From Schistosoma mansoni (taxonomy: Eukaryota > Platyhelminthes > Trematoda > Strigeidida > Schistosomatidae): 64,000 nt of DNA. Below, in pieces: positions 23,054 through 34,952 of this stretch; the stretch's first letter is position 1, and each line of letters begins with the position of its first letter. Position numbers and translations under genes: made by a program. The DNA is taken from contig NW_017386021.1 of assembly GCF_000237925.1 (NCBI RefSeq), positions 434,001 through 498,000 of the forward strand, written 5' to 3'. Under the pieces are notes generated by a model. That model was given only the letters and a program-made list of their open reading frames with translations. It was not told where the DNA came from and made no database searches.

Positions 23054-24361
23054 GAACCAAACGTGTACATAACTCAGTTGAAAGTGACACAAAACATGAG
23101 TAAGAGCGAAACAAATAATTAACGATAAATCTGGAATCATAAAGAATATGACAACAGTTTACGGGTCTAAAAAGAGCTTAGACATGGAAGAATATAAAAA
23201 TACGAAAGTTCAAGCGATTATCAATCATACAATAAAAATATAAACAGCAGTGTTCAGTATGACAGTTCAGAAAGTTATATTATAAAACTAATCCCTTCAT
23301 TATATCAGTTTCTGAAACCTTAAAATAGATGGCAGACATGTGACAATTCACTGGTCACATCATCGCGTACAAGCAACTGTAATTCATCTGATTCCTAAGT
23401 ACTAAGTATCTTTAAAGGTTTTTCAGGTTTGTTTCCTAATCGTTTGACTTTTCAGCCTGTCATCCTCGACTTGTTGTTCATTATTTCATGTTCACGGGCT
23501 GACTATCCTTGCATTCGGCTGTCGGAAACAAACTCAGATTATCGTCAAGGATAAAAGATCACGTCACAACACATATGTTCCAGGTCTGATAATGCTAGTT
23601 TTTGAAACACAATTATAATCGAAGAATACCAAGTCGGTCAAATGAAGAGTTAGAGGTGAATAAGCTGGGAGATACATTAGGAGGGTTGATGACAAGCGTT
23701 TGATGTAAACTGGCTAGTAGTTAAGTGGTATAAGTAGCACGGAGTACGTACTCGTGATCTAGGGTGGGTGAGTGACTGGGTACGTTCACCTAGGTTGTGT
23801 CCAATAAAACGAATGAAATGAGAATCAATGTCGAGGAGTTACAGAACTACTTATTATGAGGATTTAATTGCCACTGCAACTTCATGGCGAATGAAGTTAA
23901 TTATTTTGTGTAGTATTACACCATAAAAAGTGCTTCGGGGGCATGTGTTCAATTCCTCTTATCTTTTTAACATAAGATTATTGGGCTTTTCAAGAGAACC
24001 TATCGTCAGTTTGTTTAGGAAACTAATAAATCCGATTTTCACCCTTAAATACGGTTAATCGTACTCATCGAATTCATGAAATCAGCTTCACAGTGAATTT
24101 TCATTAGTGTAAACTATGCATATGGATGTTTAATCGAAACGGCTATGGAATTGTGGTTACACTTCATTCTCATTCACATCAACGAAATGAAACGATTTCG
24201 ACTTTAACGTCCTTTATGGTCTAAACCTTGTCTGGACCCTGAGTGAAAGCGCTTTCATTAGGATATTATTTTCATTTTTCTGAGAATAATTTTTTTTGAA
24301 AACCTCTTGTATATCACTCCTTCATCAGTTTACAAACTTTTCCAAACAGCAAATATATGGA
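23054..24361. other. No recognised gene
   Basis: AT-rich sequence without a convincing frame. Inverted arm B stops being traceable at 23799 because its partner reaches an assembly gap. Confidence 0.45.
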
Positions 24362-24455
24362 AAGATGGATAATGGCTAGCAGTAGAATCCAGGACGCGCG
24401 TCTCGTCCTATTTGAGACCCGTCAGCTGAACATACCTGCATCTCAAAGTTGATGG
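24362..24455 (-). mobile_element. Sm-alpha-type SINE fragment with decayed hammerhead
   Basis: The minus strand carries the SINE hammerhead region, but the core reads CTGACGG and GAGA in place of CTGANGA and GAAA, so it should be inactive. It sits head to head with the copy at 24510-24800. Confidence 0.65.
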
Positions 24456-24509
24456 TCACTCCGGTAAAGTTTAAATTCACTTGGTATTGTTTGCTTGCAT
24501 CCTCCCACC

Positions 24510-24800
24510 AGGTGGCTATCAGGACTCAGTAGCTAAGTGGATAACGCAGACGGCGTTTGAAGCGAATGGTACCGGGTTCGAGTACCGAAGTGAACATCAA
24601 CTTTGAGATGCAGGTACATCCAGCTGACGAGTCCCAAATGGGACGAGACGCGCGCCCCGGATTCCACTGCTAGCCACTATCAATCTTTTCTTATAAAGCT
24701 TGTGAATTAAGGCAATGTCGGGGCAGGCCGCACAGGATGCATATATGCCAACAAGAGACCGATCAATTGCAATCCTAAACAACAATGGGAAGATACAAGC
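24510..24800 (+). mobile_element. Sm-alpha-type SINE with tail
   Basis: An A box (TAGCTAAGTGG, about 24530) and a B box (GGTTCGAGTACC, about 24576) are followed by a hammerhead motif. The motif reads CTGACGA, which fits the core, but GAGA replaces GAAA and GCC replaces GTC at the cleavage site, so it is inactive. The tail matches 5672-5795. A near-identical copy begins at the gap edge at 33310. Confidence 0.75.
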
Positions 24801-25435
24801 AAACAATACCAAGTGAAAGGAAATCTATGGGTTCACTGACTTCTCGCATGACCGAAAATCATAAGCTCTGCTTTCCTTTTTACTTTGAGTTGCTTTTTGG
24901 TCGGTTGACTTATCAACTAACATATTTGCATGGAAGCAATAATAAGAATTTTAGATCGAATACAGTTCAACATGTATATATGATAGTGAATTTTCATAAG
25001 TCAACTATATTTGGTGTAGCAGGCAATCGATTTAAGCTCTTCAGGAATCTGAGAGATAAAATGACGCTTATATGAACTGAGGGTTTTCGCAGGTTTATAT
25101 GATAGCGGCTTGGATTCAGTACGTAAACTTGCCATGAAGAATATATGAGAAAACTGGCTTAAGGTATGGTAGTGTTGAGTGCAAAAGGATAACGACTGTT
25201 AAACTTCATTCTGTTCTCATTATGTATTTAGTTATGCTACCTATTAGTGATAATCCATTTTGATTACAACCAATGACGTTTGCTACTTGTGAACTGTAAT
25301 GAATGATTTCCATTCAGTGTGAGAAATTACCACTTCCGTTCATTTATTCGAATGATTTGGTGTATCTTCCACGGACGCACTAGTCCAAAATACTTTCATA
25401 ATACTTCGCGATATTGATTCATAGGTTTTCATCGG

Positions 25436-25735
25436 GAAGGACAGAGAGAAAAGGGCGGCAATTAGGAGGAATATAGGACCAATAATCAAATCAATGGGAG
25501 ATACAATCAAGACAAAGAAGTAAACAATAACAGGCTGAAAGTCAACAATAATAAACTATGAAAATCGAGGTCTACAGGACAAGATGTGAGCCATATGTGG
25601 AGAAATTCGAACACTTCACTCCTGCCTGAAGTTTGTGCTGATGACGTCGTTCAGAATAACGACGAAAGCTCCACAACCAAACCACCTAGCTCAGAGAACA
25701 AAATTCCACCAAAGACAATTATGAAGACGTAATTC
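25436..25735 (+). mobile_element. Penelope-like element C-terminal remnant
   Basis: The codons around 25590-25720 read HMWRNSNTSLLPEVCADDVV and then DESSTTKPPSSENK. They align with the C-terminus of the Penelope-like protein at 15281-16624 (HMWRNSNTSLLLEVCADDLV). Stops are present and only the tail remains. The strand is opposite to that copy. It is duplicated at 34179-34478. Confidence 0.8.
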
Positions 25736-25866
25736 TTAATTCAGACTATGTTGAATGTGGAACCTAAGCAAGCGAGTTAGTACATTATTCGTAGTAGGAA
25801 GGAAGTCATTCAAGTGTATGGCAGTCAGTAATTGCGGTTATTTTTTCGTTTATGTAGTCACTCACT

Positions 25867-26019
25867 TGCTGGTATTTCGGAATAATTTGCTACAGAATTA
25901 ACTGAGGGTATGACTGCCCCACAATTGACCCGTCCGTAGCATGATGGAGTAGTATTTTCGTCGTAGATAACTTCGCATTTTCCAAGTAAGCCAGCAGCAA
26001 CAATAGATAATGAAACACA
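25867..26019 (-). pseudogene. Exon-like segment of an unknown cysteine-containing protein, copy 1
   Basis: On the minus strand a pyrimidine-rich run ends in TTCACAG. An open segment follows encoding CVSLSIVAAGLLGKCEVIYD, then CYGRVNCGAVIP and NYSEIP, and ends at a GTGAGT donor. Composition, flanking splice signals and spacing look like an internal host exon, but no partner exons were joined and no family is recognised. A copy lies at 34610-34762. It could be a live exon, a duplicated dead exon or chance. Confidence 0.4.
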
Positions 26020-26214
26020 CTGTGAATTCGAAATAATAAAACGAAACAGAACTAACCCCAACGAGTCTAGGACCTCAAAAAGACACGACCAAGAACTCAG
26101 AATTTAAGTATGCAGTGTGAAGTTTTATTGTATTATTATGATAGGTTTAAGCACAAAGTAAAATATTCGAGTGTACAGTAAGCGTATTGGTTTGTAGAAC
26201 ATCAACGCAAGAGC

Positions 26215-27165
26215 TTTTGCCTGACTTGCTTCCGTATCTAATAGCAGTCGATCACCGAGGCCGCCAGTCAGAAACCTGTGTTTATTTAATAAGGAATAGA
26301 GAGATGTTAGTAAATTATCGTTAGTCACTAGATACATATCACGTTTTCTTTTAAAGGAATTTCGAGAAGTCGCTTGGACTAACTTAACCGGCCACGAATC
26401 GTAGAATTCGTCAGCTTTTGAAGTGTGTACCTATAGTCCGTTCTGCTGTTTTATCTTCAATTCCTGGGTTGTGATTGAGCTGAAGTAGGTTTCCAAGGTG
26501 ATGCTCAGGAGTGTTTAGTATGTTACGTCTTTAGACAACCTCTGAAACGTCTGTACTTTAATTAGTAAAGATCCAGTGATTTGAGGCGCTATTCATAAGG
26601 TTTGAATTCGGGTCCTCGAACGAATTTCGTTTCTCAACTTCAGTTACGTTCCAGTGTATTCCTACCTGTCAGTATCGAGGTAGGAAATACTACATTTTTC
26701 GATCGTAAATAGGGTCGAACAAAACTGTTGGAGACTTGTTGGAAAGTTCTACCGTCAAACTGGCCGAAAATGCGCTTCAACGCTATTAGTGCAAGGTTTT
26801 CTTGAAAGGCGTTGTCGTCATAGTTAGTGTGATACTTTAGAATATAACATACCTAAACTCCCTTATCTTTTGCAACTTGAGATACATTCAGAGAGGAATT
26901 ATCTAAACTGTGATCGAAGACTAACATTTCTTCGATGGACTACTTTGAAGTCAAGTTAGATCCTCCAGAAATGCTAGGTTTTCATCTTGGCTGCAAACTT
27001 TTCTCAGAATTTCACATCATCAGCGAAGAGTAATAAAGTAGACGACACCTTTAGAGAAAGGTCATTTATATAAATCAAGAAGAGAGAGGCCCTAGTATTG
27101 AAATCTGAGGGACACCAGCAGAACATTCCGTAGCCGGAGGAAAAGTGAAGATTGCTGTGACCGTA
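26215..27165 (-). mobile_element. CR1-clade LINE fragment, diverged
   Basis: The minus strand follows the 3' half of the 17385-18657 element. Shared plus-strand blocks include GAAGTCGCTTGGACTA, TTTGAATTCGGGTCCTCGAA (GGGTCCCCGAA in the other copy) and TTTCACATCATCAGCGAAGA, the last being the FADD region. It is clearly older than the A arms. Confidence 0.7.
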
Positions 27166-27570
27166 AAATGTTGATTATTTTTATTTAACGCGGTCCATCG
27201 TAGAACGAATAACTAACTAAGTTCGTACTGGGTTTATGGAGAAATTAGAACAATATCAGATGTATTGTCCGGATTCCATTTAGTTAGCTAATCATCTGAA
27301 TCAAGAAATAAATATTTATGAAAACAATCAGAATTTGAGATATTACGTAAACAAAATTCAGTCGTCTGGTTATTCTATCATCAAGATGACCAAGACAGTT
27401 TCTCAAATCGGACTGTCCATATTTTACTTTAAACTCATGAACCTGATTTTATCCGTATTTGAAATATTTTGACATACGTCATCCTCAATCACAGATTTGT
27501 TCAGTCATCAAAACCAGAAATGACTATAATCTTTAGAATTATTTAATTACACTTGTTATCTTGGTAGGAC

Positions 27571-27802
27571 CCTAAACGGTGTAAAGTACTGAGTTGGGTT
27601 CATGGCGTTTCCATCATATCCCATATACGACTGAACAGTTTGTGGAACTCTTGATACATGTCTATAGGCTGATTAGTTGGGAATATCATACATATTTCTA
27701 CTGGGTTCTGAATACACCCTCCTACTTCGGTCTGGTTGTTCTTTTTGAGTATGCATGAGATATACTGTCGATAAATCTTCGTAGCCAACTTTTGACCTAA
27801 CA
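27571..27802 (-). pseudogene. Exon-like segment, array unit 1
   Basis: On the minus strand an AAAG acceptor-like site is followed by a 232-bp segment, read as 1 + 77 codons. Its frame includes VGYEDLSTVYLMHTQKEQ, RRVYSEPSRNMYDIPN, then TAA, then SAYRHVSRVPQ and YMGYDGNAMNPTQYFTPFR, up to a weak GT donor. The composition on both sides of the single stop is protein-like (rich in Tyr, Ser, Pro), and TAA is one C-to-T step from CAA (Gln). A second, 67-codon frame also stays open, so coding status is unproven. No family is recognised. Confidence 0.4.
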
Positions 27803-28503
27803 CTTTAATAAGATGGCTTAGTAGTGTTCTATTTGTTTGGCATTGCGAAGTATGGGTGAATAGTATTATTTTTAAATCAAGTCGAATTAACAGAGTCGAT
27901 TGAAGAATAACTGTGAAAATTTTTACCTAAAACAAACTAGATTCCGTTTGTTCTTGACCCATTTCGTACTGTCTGACTTTGACATTTTAAATGATTGAAT
28001 TATGTTGATCTCTGATCTAGAATGAGTCCGAAAGTCTGTGTTTCCTCAGCTCCAAAACCTTGGGGAAAGACCCATTTCCCTGAGTAAATTTATAAAGCAA
28101 ATGATGCTTAATTGTCACACTTAACCAAAACTCAACCTTAATTCCTCAAAATCTATTGGTTGGTTTATAAAAATTGAATAGGCTCTGTCATTGGTACATC
28201 AGATCATTCCTTGTATTGGTTTTTATACTGAATAGTAAGTTCGTAGAAAAAGAAAATAGGAACGAATTTAAGTGGTGAAATGATCACACGCTCACATTTA
28301 AAATCAAATTACAAGCTAGTATATAAATCTGGCTGATTTGCAGAAACAATGATTAAGAGAGGTAAATTACGATTTTGACGAAAATTCGAGTGTCGTATAA
28401 AAATGATTGAAAGAACAATTGCAATTAAATTAATCTCCCGAAATCTACACAATCTGTCATGAATGTGTGATATAGTGGAAAAGACACATACATAGGTATG
28501 TAT

Positions 28504-28799
28504 TGTTGGAGCCCAGCTACGACTTGGTCCCTTTGATAACTTGCAAACTAGAAGGCTCTAATTAGTCCAGATAAAGTGTATTTATTGGCGATCTCGTGGT
28601 ATCGAAAGAATACCGAGACGTGCCAACGAGTACAGGCAAAATGGGCGGAGCGTAAGAAGCACAGTAAAACAGTCGCTGGTACTATTGGTTACAATAATAA
28701 TAATAGTTTCTATTATTCACATCGTGTTCTTACGTACAATAACAATAATTGTTTCTATTATTCACATCGCGTTCTTATCGAGACAGGCCGGTCACTACA
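28504..28799 (-). mobile_element. Solo LTR in array unit 1 (fossil)
   Basis: A 296-bp LTR with TG and CA ends, read on the minus strand. It belongs to the same family as 22776-23053 and has no internal region. It differs from the unit 2 LTR in its first third and contains a 46-bp block twice. No clear target-site duplication was found. Confidence 0.6.
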
Positions 28800-30123
28800 T
28801 ATGCATCCCAGGTGAGAGCGATCCATATACGCTCGTATCACGAATACTTGGTCTAACTTAAAAGGATATCGTGAACTATCATTGCATACTGATGTAAACT
28901 GATGTTTGCCTTTATATAAACTTTGGATGTTTGCTTGTAACGGCACTCATCATGTGGTATACATTCTTGTCTATTTCCGTTTATTTATATCACGTTTTGT
29001 CCATTTCCACATATGTGCTTTCGTGAATTGTCCATTGATAACTGTGGGTGGCTTTTATGTGTGCTTGGTCTGTGTATGCTGAGCATTATTCCTCTCGATT
29101 ATCTACCCTCTTGTGTTCATATTCTACGCGTTGCCTATATTTCCAAACGAAAATAGTTTGTTCTTAGACATAGTGAGTCGGGCTTCAATGCATCTACAAT
29201 TCATATCTGTTTCTCTTCATCTTATTGGTAAAATGAGTGTACATATTGGTGACAATCGTATTTAGCTTTATATTTCTACGTTGTATTTACCTCGTTAACC
29301 GACGGGAAATATACGAAGTTGAGTATGGTGTATGTTTCCTTAGTACCATTCATTCGTTAAACTGAAGCAACTTCACATGCTAGTGAGTTCAGAATGTCGT
29401 TACAACACTGAGAAGCTCTCACACTCACTGTAAGAACTGAAATTCAAGTACTTTGTTACTATTCGTCAGACAATGATAAATATGTAGATAGAAGTTAAAA
29501 AGAGACTGCACTTTGCACTGCTGACGAATTCGGAAATAGCCAACTATCAAGTAATTACCGATTGTATAAACAATCACACTATTTACAGTCACTTGTGCAT
29601 TATAATAGACATGATGCACATGTTACTCTATGATGTAATCGAGGTTCAGTTAATTGACAAATTCATCGATCAAATCATCAAACTAAATGACACATTTGAT
29701 AATCTTAATATTTTTACCTGGGTCACGAGATAAGGTTTTTACGCGGTCCATCGTAGAACGAATAACTAACTAAGTTCGTACTGGGTTTATGGAGAAATTA
29801 GAACAATATCAGATGTATTGTCCGGATTCCATTTAGTTAGCTAATCATCTGAATCAAGAAATAAATATTTATGAAAACAATCAGAATTTGAGATATTACG
29901 TAAACAAAATTCAGTCGTCTGGTTATTCTATCATCAAGATGACCAAGACAGTTTCTCAAATCGGACTGTCCATATTTTACTTTAAACTCATGAACCTGAT
30001 TTTATCCGTATTTGAAATATTTTGACATACGTCATCCTCAATCACAGATTTGTTCAGTCATCAAAACCAGAAATGACTATAATCTTTAGAATTATTTAAT
30101 TACACTTGTTATCTTGGTAGGAC

Positions 30124-30355
30124 CCTAAACGGTGTAAAGTACTGAGTTGGGTTCATGGCGTTTCCATCATATCCCATATACGACTGAACAGTTTGTGGAA
30201 CTCTTGATACATGTCTATAGGCTGATTAGTTGGGAATATCATACATATTTCTACTGGGTTCTGAATACACCCTCCTACTTCGGTCTGGTTGTTCTTTTTG
30301 AGTATGCATGAGATATACTGTCGATAAATCTTCGTAGCCAACTTTTGACCTAACA
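30124..30355 (-). pseudogene. Exon-like segment, array unit 2
   Basis: Identical by eye to 27571-27802, including the single internal TAA. Confidence 0.4.
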
Positions 30356-31056
30356 CTTTAATAAGATGGCTTAGTAGTGTTCTATTTGTTTGGCATTGCG
30401 AAGTATGGGTGAATAGTATTATTTTTAAATCAAGTCGAATTAACAGAGTCGATTGAAGAATAACTGTGAAAATTTTTACCTAAAACAAACTAGATTCCGT
30501 TTGTTCTTGACCCATTTCGTACTGTCTGACTTTGACATTTTAAATGATTGAATTATGTTGATCTCTGATCTAGAATGAGTCCGAAAGTCTGTGTTTCCTC
30601 AGCTCCAAAACCTTGGGGAAAGACCCATTTCCCTGAGTAAATTTATAAAGCAAATGATGCTTAATTGTCACACTTAACCAAAACTCAACCTTAATTCCTC
30701 AAAATCTATTGGTTGGTTTATAAAAATTGAATAGGCTCTGTCATTGGTACATCAGATCATTCCTTGTATTGGTTTTTATACTGAATAGTAAGTTCGTAGA
30801 AAAAGAAAATAGGAACGAATTTAAGTGGTGAAATGATCACACGCTCACATTTAAAATCAAATTACAAGCTAGTATATAAATCTGGCTGATTTGCAGAAAC
30901 AATGATTAAGAGAGGTAAATTACGATTTTGACGAAAATTCGAGTGTCGTATAAAAATGATTGAAAGAACAATTGCAATTAAATTAATCTCCCGAAATCTA
31001 CACAATCTGTCATGAATGTGTGATATAGTGGAAAAGACACATACATAGGTATGTAT

Positions 31057-31366
31057 TGTTGGAGCCCAGCTACGACTTGGTCCCTTTGATAACTTGCAAA
31101 CTAGAAGGCTCTAATTAGTCCAGATAAAGTGTATTTATTGGCGATCTCGTGGTATCGAAAGAATACCGAGACGTGCCAACGAGTACAGGCAAAATGGGCG
31201 GAGCGTAAGAAAGTTCGAACCAAACAAGGCGGATAGCGGAACAAGAAGTGAGTTCGATACAGTTAAACAAGTACAGTAAAACAATCACTAGTACAATTTT
31301 TTACAATAACAATAATTGTTTCTATTATTCACATCGCGTTCTTATCGAGACAGGCCGGTCACTACA
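31057..31366 (-). mobile_element. Solo LTR in array unit 2 (fossil)
   Basis: A 310-bp LTR of the same family, read on the minus strand, at the same position in the unit as 28504-28799. Its middle part is a different sequence version. Confidence 0.6.
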
Positions 31367-32690
31367 TATGCATCCCAGGTGAGAGCGATCCATATACGCT
31401 CGTATCACGAATACTTGGTCTAACTTAAAAGGATATCGTGAACTATCATTGCATACTGATGTAAACTGATGTTTGCCTTTATATAAACTTTGGATGTTTG
31501 CTTGTAACGGCACTCATCATGTGGTATACATTCTTGTCTATTTCCGTTTATTTATATCACGTTTTGTCCATTTCCACATATGTGCTTTCGTGAATTGTCC
31601 ATTGATAACTGTGGGTGGCTTTTATGTGTGCTTGGTCTGTGTATGCTGAGCATTATTCCTCTCGATTATCTACCCTCTTGTGTTCATATTCTACGCGTTG
31701 CCTATATTTCCAAACGAAAATAGTTTGTTCTTAGACATAGTGAGTCGGGCTTCAATGCATCTACAATTCATATCTGTTTCTCTTCATCTTATTGGTAAAA
31801 TGAGTGTACATATTGGTGACAATCGTATTTAGCTTTATATTTCTACGTTGTATTTACCTCGTTAACCGACGGGAAATATACGAAGTTGAGTATGGTGTAT
31901 GTTTCCTTAGTACCATTCATTCGTTAAACTGAAGCAACTTCACATGCTAGTGAGTTCAGAATGTCGTTACAACACTGAGAAGCTCTCACACTCACTGTAA
32001 GAACTGAAATTCAAGTACTTTGTTACTATTCGTCAGACAATGATAAATATGTAGATAGAAGTTAAAAAGAGACTGCACTTTGCACTGCTGACGAATTCGG
32101 AAATAGCCAACTATCAAGTAATTACCGATTGTATAAACAATCACACTATTTACAGTCACTTGTGCATTATAATAGACATGATGCACATGTTACTCTATGA
32201 TGTAATCGAGGTTCAGTTAATTGACAAATTCATCGATCAAATCATCAAACTAAATGACACATTTGATAATCTTAATATTTTTACCTGGGTCACGAGATAA
32301 GGTTTTTACGCGGTCCATCGTAGAACGAATAACTAACTAAGTTCGTACTGGGTTTATGGAGAAATTAGAACAATATCAGATGTATTGTCCGGATTCCATT
32401 TAGTTAGCTAATCATCTGAATCAAGAAATAAATATTTATGAAAACAATCAGAATTTGAGATATTACGTAAACAAAATTCAGTCGTCTGGTTATTCTATCA
32501 TCAAGATGACCAAGACAGTTTCTCAAATCGGACTGTCCATATTTTACTTTAAACTCATGAACCTGATTTTATCCGTATTTGAAATATTTTGACATACGTC
32601 ATCCTCAATCACAGATTTGTTCAGTCATCAAAACCAGAAATGACTATAATCTTTAGAATTATTTAATTACACTTGTTATCTTGGTAGGAC

Positions 32691-32922
32691 CCTAAACGGT
32701 GTAAAGTACTGAGTTGGGTTCATGGCGTTTCCATCATATCCCATATACGACTGAACAGTTTGTGGAACTCTTGATACATGTCTATAGGCTGATTAGTTGG
32801 GAATATCATACATATTTCTACTGGGTTCTGAATACACCCTCCTACTTCGGTCTGGTTGTTCTTTTTGAGTATGCATGAGATATACTGTCGATAAATCTTC
32901 GTAGCCAACTTTTGACCTAACA
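32691..32922 (-). pseudogene. Exon-like segment, array unit 3
   Basis: A third identical copy, in the partial unit that runs into the assembly gap. Confidence 0.4.
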
Positions 32923-33109
32923 CTTTAATAAGATGGCTTAGTAGTGTTCTATTTGTTTGGCATTGCGAAGTATGGGTGAATAGTATTATTTTTAAATCAA
33001 GTCGAATTAACAGAGTCGATTGAAGAATAACTGTGAAAATTTTTACCTAAAACAAACTAGATTCCGTTTGTTCTTGACCCATTTCGTACTGTCTGACTTG
33101 ATTTAAAAA

Positions 33110-33309
33110 NNNNNNNNNNNNNNNNNNNNNNNNNNNNNNNNNNNNNNNNNNNNNNNNNNNNNNNNNNNNNNNNNNNNNNNNNNNNNNNNNNNNNNNNNNN
33201 NNNNNNNNNNNNNNNNNNNNNNNNNNNNNNNNNNNNNNNNNNNNNNNNNNNNNNNNNNNNNNNNNNNNNNNNNNNNNNNNNNNNNNNNNNNNNNNNNNNN
33301 NNNNNNNNN
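33110..33309. other. Assembly gap, exactly 200 N
   Basis: A fixed-length run of N, as inserted by scaffolding software; the true distance is unknown. Frames that cross it are meaningless. It joins the tandem array to direct repeat C. Confidence 0.99.
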
Positions 33310-34952
33310 TGGTACCGGGTTCGTGTACCGAAGTGAACATCAACTTTGAGATGCAGGTACATCCAGCTGACGAGTCCCAAATGGGACGAGACGCGCGCCC
33401 CGGATTCCACTGCTAGCCACTATCAATCTTTTCTTATAAAGCTTGTGAATTAAGGCAATGTCGGGGCAGGCCGCACAGGATGCATATATGCCAACAAGAG
33501 ACCGATCAATTGCAATCCTAAACAACAATGGGAAGATACAAGCAAACAATACCAAGTGAAAGGAAATCTATGGGTTCACTGACTTCTCGCATGACCGAAA
33601 ATCATAAGCTCTGCTTTCCTTTTTACTTTGAGTTGCTTTTTGGCCGGTTGACTTATCAACTAACATATTTGCATGGAAGCAATAATAAGAATTTTAGATC
33701 GAATACAGTTCAACATGTATATATGATAGTGAATTTTCATAAGTCAACTATATTTGGTGTAGCAGGCAATCGATTTAAGCTCTTCAGGAATCTGAGAGAT
33801 AAAATGACGCTTATATGAACTGAGGGTTTTCGCAGGTTTATATGATAGCGGCTTGGATTCAGTACGTAAACTTGCCATGAAGAATATATGAGAAAACTGG
33901 CTTAAGGTATGGTAGTGTTGAGTGCAAAAGGATAACGACTGTTAAACTTCATTCTGTTCTCATTATGTATTTAGTTATGCTACCTATTAGTGATAATCCA
34001 TTTTGATTACAACCAATGACGTTTGCTACTTGTGAACTGTAATGAATGATTTCCATTCAGTGTGAGAAATTACCACTTCCGTTCATTTATTCGAATGATT
34101 TGGTGTATCTTCCACGGACGCACTAGTCCAAAATACTTTCATAATACTTCGCGATATTGATTCATAGGTTTTCATCGGGAAGGACAGAGAGAAAAGGGCG
34201 GCAATTAGGAGGAATATAGGACCAATAATCAAATCAATGGGAGATACAATCAAGACAAAGAAGTAAACAATAACAGGCTGAAAGTCAACAATAATAAACT
34301 ATGAAAATCGAGGTCTACAGGACAAGATGTGAGCCATATGTGGAGAAATTCGAACACTTCACTCCTGCCTGAAGTTTGTGCTGATGACGTCGTTCAGAAT
34401 AACGACGAAAGCTCCACAACCAAACCACCTAGCTCAGAGAACAAAATTCCACCAAAGACAATTATGAAGACGTAATTCTTAATTCAGACTATGTTGAATG
34501 TGGAACCTAAGCAAGCGAGTTAGTACATTATTCGTAGTAGGAAGGAAGTCATTCAAGTGTATGGCAGTCAGTAATTGCGGTTATTTTTTCGTTTATGTAG
34601 TCACTCACTTGCTGGTATTTCGGAATAATTTGCTACAGAATTAACTGAGGGTATGACTGCCCCACAATTGACCCGTCCGTAGCATGATGGAGTAGTATTT
34701 TCGTCGTAGATAACTTCGCATTTTCCAAGTAAGCCAGCAGCAACAATAGATAATGAAACACACTGTGAATTCGAAATAATAAAACGAAACAGAACTAACC
34801 CCAACGAGTCTAGGACCTCAAAAAGACACGACCAAGAACTCAGAATTTAAGTATGCAGTGTGAAGTTTTATTGTATTATTATGATAGGTTTAAGCACAAA
34901 GTAAAATATTCGAGTGTACAGTAAGCGTATTGGTTTGTAGATCATCAACGCA
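33309..34952. repeat. Direct repeat C, right copy
   Basis: Copy of 24566-26209. It includes the SINE (from 33310), the Penelope-like tail remnant (34179-34478) and the exon-like minus-strand segment (34610-34762). Confidence 0.9.
34610..34762 (-). pseudogene. Exon-like segment of an unknown cysteine-containing protein, copy 2
   Basis: Same sequence as 25867-26019, with the same acceptor and GTGAGT donor. On the minus strand it lies upstream of the three array exon-like segments. Confidence 0.4.

Larger units (their letters stand above)
20074..23799. repeat. Inverted repeat B, left arm (3726 bp)
   Basis: This is the reverse complement of 41907-45632; paired coordinates always add to 65706. 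Isolated mismatches occur near 20095 and 21350, so identity is well above 99 percent by eye. The right arm ends exactly at an assembly gap, so the true inner limit is unknown. The 20074-21215 part holds no gene that I recognise. Confidence 0.92.
24566..26209. repeat. Direct repeat C, left copy (1644 bp)
   Basis: This matches 33309-34952 at a constant offset of 8743 with very few differences. The left copy passes into a CR1 fragment at 26209; the right copy passes into unrelated sequence. The right copy starts at a 200-N gap, so its left end is unknown. Confidence 0.9.
27188..33109. repeat. Tandem array, unit about 2.56 kb, 2.3 units seen
   Basis: Units start at the same ACGCGGTCCATCG text: 27188-29740 (2553 bp), 29741-32307 (2567 bp) and 32308-33109 (cut by a gap). 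Apart from the LTR inside each unit the copies look identical to the eye. Each unit holds an exon-like minus-strand segment near its start and one LTR. The last few bases before the gap depart from the unit sequence. Confidence 0.93.

Noticed and set aside
27188-33109. CRISPR-like or prokaryotic repeat interpretation of the array
   Set aside because: Units are 2.5 kb without short repeats and spacers, and the surroundings are eukaryotic, with introns and LINEs.
33047-33410. Open frames of about 100 residues across the N run
   Set aside because: They exist only because N codons are read as X; the same holds for frames over 41495-42029.
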